From NCBI RefSeq assembly GCF_003846185.1, contig NZ_ML123034.1, positions 923,136-987,135 of the forward strand: a DNA stretch of 64,000 nucleotides, given 5' to 3'. Each line of letters opens with the position of its first letter. The stretch's first letter is position 1. The position numbers and the translations under genes are program-made. Positions 60,832 to 64,000 of this stretch are shown one piece after another. The DNA comes from Streptomyces sp. ADI96-02. Its GTDB lineage: Bacteria; Actinomycetota; Actinomycetes; Streptomycetales; Streptomycetaceae. The notes under the pieces were generated by a model that worked only from the letters and a program-made list of their open reading frames with translations, was not told where the DNA came from and searched no databases.

Positions 60832-60862
60832 AAAAACGCCCCGGACGGGACACAGGCGGGGC
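60832..60862 (-). terminator. Attenuator-like hairpin in the infC leader
   Basis: GCCCCG and CGGGGC pair on the minus strand around a 13-base loop and are followed by GTTTTTGTG. This is the only hairpin with a proper T run in this part, and it lies upstream of infC rather than after a gene. It would suit transcription attenuation of infC-rpmI-rplT. Confidence 0.5.
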
Positions 60863-61123
60863 TCCTCGAACTACCGGAGCACCGCCGCGGTCAACCGCGG
60901 GGCGCACATCGGGCGGCTCCATCGTCCGTACGGAACGATGGGCGCCACCTGACCGGTGACCCGCCGTCCTGCACGGACGGCCGGGTGGGAGATCGGAGCC
61001 TCCACTTGTGGGCCGGTCACATAGGTGTCCGGCCGGTCGTCACACCAGGCTAGCAGGGCGCCCGCGCGTGCGCTAATCCCGCGCTCCCCCGCTCCCGCGG
61101 GCGGGGCCGTCGGACCCTGGCCT

Positions 61124-61129
61124 TATCGT
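61124..61129 (+). promoter_or_regulatory. -10 of the leaderless DUF1844 gene
   Basis: TATCGT is six bases before the ATG and no ribosome site lies between them. Confidence 0.5.
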
Positions 61130-61135
61130 GTGGGC

Positions 61136-61498
61136 ATGAGCGACGCCACCCCCAGCAGTGACAACCCCGACTTCGACGACATGGCCCGCGACATCGCGGA
61201 GGTCCCCGCGGTCGAGGTGATCGTGACGGTCGCCGTCAACCTGATGAGCGCCGCCGCGGTGAAGCTCGGCCTCACCGAGGAGGGCGAGGAGCACAAGGAC
61301 CTCGACGAGGCGCGCAAGCTGGTCCAGGCCCTGGCCGGCCTGCTGGACGCGAGCGCCACGGAGATCAGCACCTTCCACGCGTCCCCGCTGCGCGACGGAC
61401 TCAAGTCCCTCCAGCTCGCCTTCCGCGAGGCGTCGCTCGTCCCGGACGAGCCCGGCAAGGGCCCGGGCGAGAAGTACACCGGCCCGGTCTACGGCTGA
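61136..61498 (+). CDS. DUF1844 family protein
   Basis: This 120-residue acidic soluble protein has the conserved DUF1844 core (about 22-95; VEVIVTVAVNLMSAAAVKLGLTEEG, LDEARKLVQALAGLLD). It is widespread in bacteria and, in actinomycetes, next to infC-rplT. Function is unknown. Its ATG has TATCGT six bases upstream, so it is likely a leaderless transcript. It faces the aquaporin gene with a terminator between. Confidence 0.9.
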   Translation: MSDATPSSDNPDFDDMARDIAEVPAVEVIVTVAVNLMSAAAVKLGLTEEGEEHKDLDEARKLVQALAGLLDASATEISTFHASPLRDGLKSLQLAFREASLVPDEPGKGPGEKYTGPVYG

Positions 61499-61520
61499 TT
61501 CCTCCGGCCGGACCCGGAAC

Positions 61521-61560
61521 GCGGGAGCCCGCCGTCCCCCGTGGGGCGGCGGGCTCCCGC
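61521..61560. terminator. Bidirectional terminator between DUF1844 and aquaporin genes
   Basis: A perfect 14-base-pair stem (61521-61534 with 61547-61560) between convergent stops. Confidence 0.9.
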
Positions 61561-61578
61561 GTCGCGTGCGGGGCTCCG

Positions 61579-62289
61579 TCAGGAGGGCTCCGGGGTCTCG
61601 GCCGCCACGTTCGGCACCGGGTGGGTCAGCCGGTGGGCGTAGGCGGCGATCGCGCCGCCGATCAGCGGCGCGACGATGAACAGCCAGAGCTGCGACAGGG
61701 CCGCCCCGCCGGCGAACAGCGCCGGGCCGAGGCTCCGCGCCGGGTTGACCGAGGTGCCGGTCAGCGGGATGCCGACCAGGTGGATGGCGGCCAGCGCGAG
61801 GCCGATGGGCAGCCCGTCGAAGCCGACCACCGCGACCTTGTGCGTCACCGCGAGCACCACGTAGACCAGCAGGAACGTCAGCGCCACCTCGGCGATGAAC
61901 GCGCCGGCGATGTTGATGCCGACCGCCGAGCGGTCGCCGTAGCCGTTGGTGCCGAACTTGCCGGTCGTCTCCAGCCCGGGGATCTGGTTGGCCAGCAGGA
62001 AGAGCAGGGCCGCGCCGACGATCGCGCCGAGCACCTGGGCGGCCCAGCGCTCGACGGCGGACCGCAGGTCGATCCGGTCGGCCAGGTACATCCCGAGCGT
62101 CACCGCCGGATTCACGTGGGAGCCGGAGATCGGGCCGAGCGCGTAGGCGAGCGCGAGGAGGGTGAAGCCGAAGGTGAGGGCGATGCCCACCGTGCCGAGG
62201 TACTCGACGGCGAGCGCGGCGGATCCGACTGCGAAGAACACCAGCAGCAGGGTGCCGAGGAACTCTGACGCCACGATCCGCGTCTGCAT
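61579..62289 (-). CDS. aqpZ: Aquaporin (MIP family)
   Basis: This 236-residue water or glycerol channel has six membrane helices and two half-helices carrying the NPA signatures (SHVNPAVTLG and TSVNPARSLGP). Small residues and the absence of the Asp typical of glycerol facilitators after the second NPA (NPARSLGP rather than NPARD) favour a water-selective AqpZ-type channel. The ATG at 62289 (QTRIVASEFLGTLLLVFF) has GGTGGTTCC upstream. Single gene. Confidence 0.92.
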   Translation of the reverse strand: MQTRIVASEFLGTLLLVFFAVGSAALAVEYLGTVGIALTFGFTLLALAYALGPISGSHVNPAVTLGMYLADRIDLRSAVERWAAQVLGAIVGAALLFLLANQIPGLETTGKFGTNGYGDRSAVGINIAGAFIAEVALTFLLVYVVLAVTHKVAVVGFDGLPIGLALAAIHLVGIPLTGTSVNPARSLGPALFAGGAALSQLWLFIVAPLIGGAIAAYAHRLTHPVPNVAAETPEPS

Positions 62290-62418
62290 GGAACCACCTC
62301 GCGAGCTTGGTCGGCCGGCCGGATTCCTCCGGATTCCCGATCATTCTCACGGCGGAGCGGGCATCGCGCTCGCTGGGCCGCGGGCGGCCCGGCACGAGGG
62401 GCCGGTCGCCTTCCGGCC

Positions 62419-63147
62419 TCAGCGCGTGAACAGCGGCTCACCCGGCGCGACGGCTCCGGCGGGCAGCAGGGCCAGGTCCAGTCCGCCGACCAGCCGGGCC
62501 CGCAGCACCTCGCTGGCCGACAGGGCGGAGGCGAGGCGGCGGACGGTCTCGGCGGGCGCTGCGTCCGGGGCGAGGACGAGTGCGAGGGTGCCGTCCGCCC
62601 GGCCGGGGCCGAGGTGGGCGCGGACGACCGCGGGCTCGGCGGCGACGGCCTCGCGCACGGCGTCGACCACCGCGGGGTCCTGGAGCGGGTCGGTGCTGGT
62701 GCGGTTCTCGGCGAGGGCCAGCAGCGCCTGCCCGGTCAGTTCGAAGGCGACGGGCCCGGCCAGGTCCAGCACGACGGTGTCGGCCTTCTCGTGCGCGGCG
62801 GCCTGGAGCGCCTGGTGCAGCGGTACGGCGACGGGTCGGGCCTCGGGGTCCCAGCGGGCCAGCGACGCGGTCGAGGTGAAGGCCGGCAGCGCCCGCCGGT
62901 CGCCGGCCTGGAGGGTGGGGACGGCCATGTCGCTGGTCTTCTCGCGGCGCAGCCCCCGCTCGTCCTCCTCCACCTCGCCGAGCACGGCGACGACCGGCAC
63001 CAGGAGCCGGGCGTCGCGGAGCGCGGCGAGGACCGGGCCGACGGCGGTGCGGTCGCGCGACCAGGCGTCCAGCGCCCGGGTCAGGGCGGGAGCGGCCGAG
63101 CCGTCGTCGTCGGAGTAACCGGGGTCCGGGATGTTCTTGAGCGCCAC
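62419..63147 (-). CDS. SseB-like family protein
   Basis: This 242-residue protein has an SseB N-terminal domain (about 25-135; LLVPVVAVLG, ALPAFTSTASLARWDP, ADTVVLDLAGPVAFELTG). The C-terminal 100 residues are alpha/beta and end PGEPLFTR. Function is unknown, and in other bacteria SseB is linked to serine sensitivity or secretion. The GTG start has no ribosome site, but TACGCT lies six bases upstream, suggesting a leaderless transcript. It lies next to a mycosin-like protease gene on the same strand. Confidence 0.8.
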   Translation of the reverse strand: MALKNIPDPGYSDDDGSAAPALTRALDAWSRDRTAVGPVLAALRDARLLVPVVAVLGEVEEDERGLRREKTSDMAVPTLQAGDRRALPAFTSTASLARWDPEARPVAVPLHQALQAAAHEKADTVVLDLAGPVAFELTGQALLALAENRTSTDPLQDPAVVDAVREAVAAEPAVVRAHLGPGRADGTLALVLAPDAAPAETVRRLASALSASEVLRARLVGGLDLALLPAGAVAPGEPLFTR

Positions 63148-63264
63148 GGGACGAGCGTAGTGCCTGGGCCGGTACGCCTCCGCCGCAGGTCCGCGCCCGG
63201 CGTCCGGGGCCGCCGCGACGGGGGCGGGGCGGATTCTTCGGCGGCGCGGGGCCGTTCGGGGGGC

Positions 63265-64000
63265 TCAGCGGCGGCCGGGGGCGTTCCTGCCGCGCCACAG
63301 GACGACGGCGAGGGCCAGCAGGGCGGCGCCGAGGCCGCCCGCGAGCGGGGCCGCCCAGTTCACCGGGGCCCCGCCGGGGCGCGGCGGGGTGGGGCCCGGG
63401 CCGAAGTACCGCTCGCGGTATCCGGCCGCGGCGGCGGGGCGCCCGTCCGGTTCGGCGGGGCGCAGCCTCGATCCGGCCTCGATGGCCTCGGCCGGATCGA
63501 CGACGCCGTAGCCGCGGGCGTCGTCGCGGCCCTCGGCCGGGGCGTCGCGTGCCGTGTCGGCCAGCAGCTTCTTGATCTGTGCCGGGGTGAGGCCGGGGTG
63601 GGCGGCGCGGACCAGGGCGACCGCGCCGGAGACGAAGGCGGCGGCGGCCGACGTGCCCCACTCGATGTAGTAGTGGCCGTCCGGGTTGGCGACGACGATG
63701 TCGACTCCGGGCGCGCTGACCGTGGCGTACCAGCGGCGGGTGGAGAACGCGGCGCGCGTGCCGTACTTGTCGACGGCGGCGACGGCGATCACTCCGGGGT
63801 AGGCGGCGGGGTAGGAGATCCGGTCGCCCTTCTCGCCGCCGTTGCCCGCCGAGGCGATGACGGAGACGCCTTTGGACAGGGCGTACTGGATGGCGGAGTC
63901 CTCGCCCGGGTCGGGGTGGGCGGACTCGCTGTCGTCGCCGAGGGAGAGGTTGATGACGTCGGCGCCGTTGTCGGCGGCCCAGCGGATGCCGTCGGCGAGG
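63265..64000 (-). CDS. mycP: Mycosin-type subtilisin-like serine protease, 5' end outside the window
   Basis: Only the C-terminal about 244 residues are in the window. The reading frame stays open to base 64000. ASAGNGGEKGD supplies the oxyanion-hole Asn, GTSAAAAFVSGAVAL the catalytic Ser. The remainder is a Pro/Gly linker and a C-terminal membrane helix (LAGGLGAALLALAVVLW) ending in WRGRNAPGRR. This is the layout of MycP mycosins of the type VII secretion system. No other ESX genes are in the window, so it could also be an unlinked S8 protease. Confidence 0.85.
   Translation of the reverse strand, partial: LADGIRWAADNGADVINLSLGDDSESAHPDPGEDSAIQYALSKGVSVIASAGNGGEKGDRISYPAAYPGVIAVAAVDKYGTRAAFSTRRWYATVSAPGVDIVVANPDGHYYIEWGTSAAAAFVSGAVALVRAAHPGLTPAQIKKLLADTARDAPAEGRDDARGYGVVDPAEAIEAGSRLRPAEPDGRPAAAAGYRERYFGPGPTPPRPGGAPVNWAAPLAGGLGAALLALAVVLWRGRNAPGRR

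Larger units (their letters stand above)
60747..61135. other. infC leader and divergent promoter region
   Basis: These 389 bases separate infC from the divergent DUF1844 gene. The minus strand has a terminator-like hairpin followed by a T run about 90 bases before infC, and the plus strand holds the -10 of the DUF1844 gene. No other coding sequence was seen. Confidence 0.5.

Overview
The window is chromosomal DNA of a Streptomyces. It has very high GC, G/C in almost every codon third position, frequent GTG and TTG starts, 4-base ATGA/GTGA gene overlaps, and a gene order that, from memory, resembles the S. coelicolor region running from pabB/cobA/metNIQ through the arg cluster to pheST and infC-rpmI-rplT. 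No phage, integrase, complete insertion sequence or CRISPR array was seen. Most of the window is housekeeping core. The one clear accessory patch is about 23.6-25.7 kb.

Layout. 0-5 kb: a CGNR zinc-finger regulator, small membrane proteins, a DsbA-like thiol oxidoreductase, a tandem acetyltransferase and the coupled pair pabB-like/pabC-like. 5.1-5.6 kb: five tRNA genes (Gly, Cys, three near-identical Val) with their own promoter and terminator. 5.6-9.4 kb: a zinc-ribbon protein, an aminoglycoside-phosphotransferase-fold protein, a small membrane protein and a membrane-anchored Ser/Thr kinase. 9.5-17.2 kb: an rRNA/tRNA methyltransferase and three cobalamin/siroheme genes, including a BluB-CobT fusion with a 700-residue disordered N-terminus. 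17.3-21.1 kb: an acetyltransferase and the methionine transporter metN-metI-metQ. The transporter is preceded by a tiny leaderless ORF ending in a Cys-Met-Cys-Arg-Met run. 21.4-23.4 kb: two membrane proteins, an acetyltransferase and a sigma factor. 23.6-25.7 kb: a frameshifted GT39-like glycosyltransferase and a less GC-rich gene-free stretch. 25.7-31 kb: glpQ, plsC, a MFS pump with its TetR repressor, and an aldo/keto reductase.

31-39.8 kb: arginine biosynthesis in two blocks, argG/argH and argC-argJ-argB-argD-argR, both with ArgR-box-like promoters, plus a secreted L,D-transpeptidase-fold protein between them. 39.8-42.8 kb: a rifampicin-monooxygenase-like flavoprotein (Rox type), a polytopic membrane protein, and a perfect palindrome matching the rifamycin-associated element (RAE) just downstream of a promoter facing rox. 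43-48.3 kb: a LysR-type ligand domain without DNA-binding domain divergent from a DUF5997 gene, cyclophilin, a degenerate histidine-phosphatase-fold protein, and a MocR regulator divergent from a DMT exporter. 48.3-53 kb: a GHL10 hydrolase, a 3-hydroxyacyl-CoA dehydrogenase, a NUDIX hydrolase and a TPR regulator. 53-64 kb: pheS-pheT, an orphan histidine kinase, a TrmH methyltransferase, infC(ATC start)-rpmI-rplT, a DUF1844 protein, an aquaporin, an SseB protein and the 3' part of a mycosin-type protease.

Regulation visible in the sequence: several genes have a -10 hexamer 6-8 bases before the start codon (pabB, tetR, mocR, DUF1844, sseB, the metNIQ leader ORF), which suggests leaderless mRNAs. 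Palindromes sit in the tetR, metNIQ and rox promoters, and convergent genes are separated by long GC hairpins. The strongest leads for something undescribed are the Cys/Met leader ORF with its palindrome upstream of metNIQ, the RAE/rox arrangement, the BluB-CobT fusion's giant tail, the periodic GACCGGTC array at 48.3 kb, and the MocR/DMT overlapping divergent promoters.
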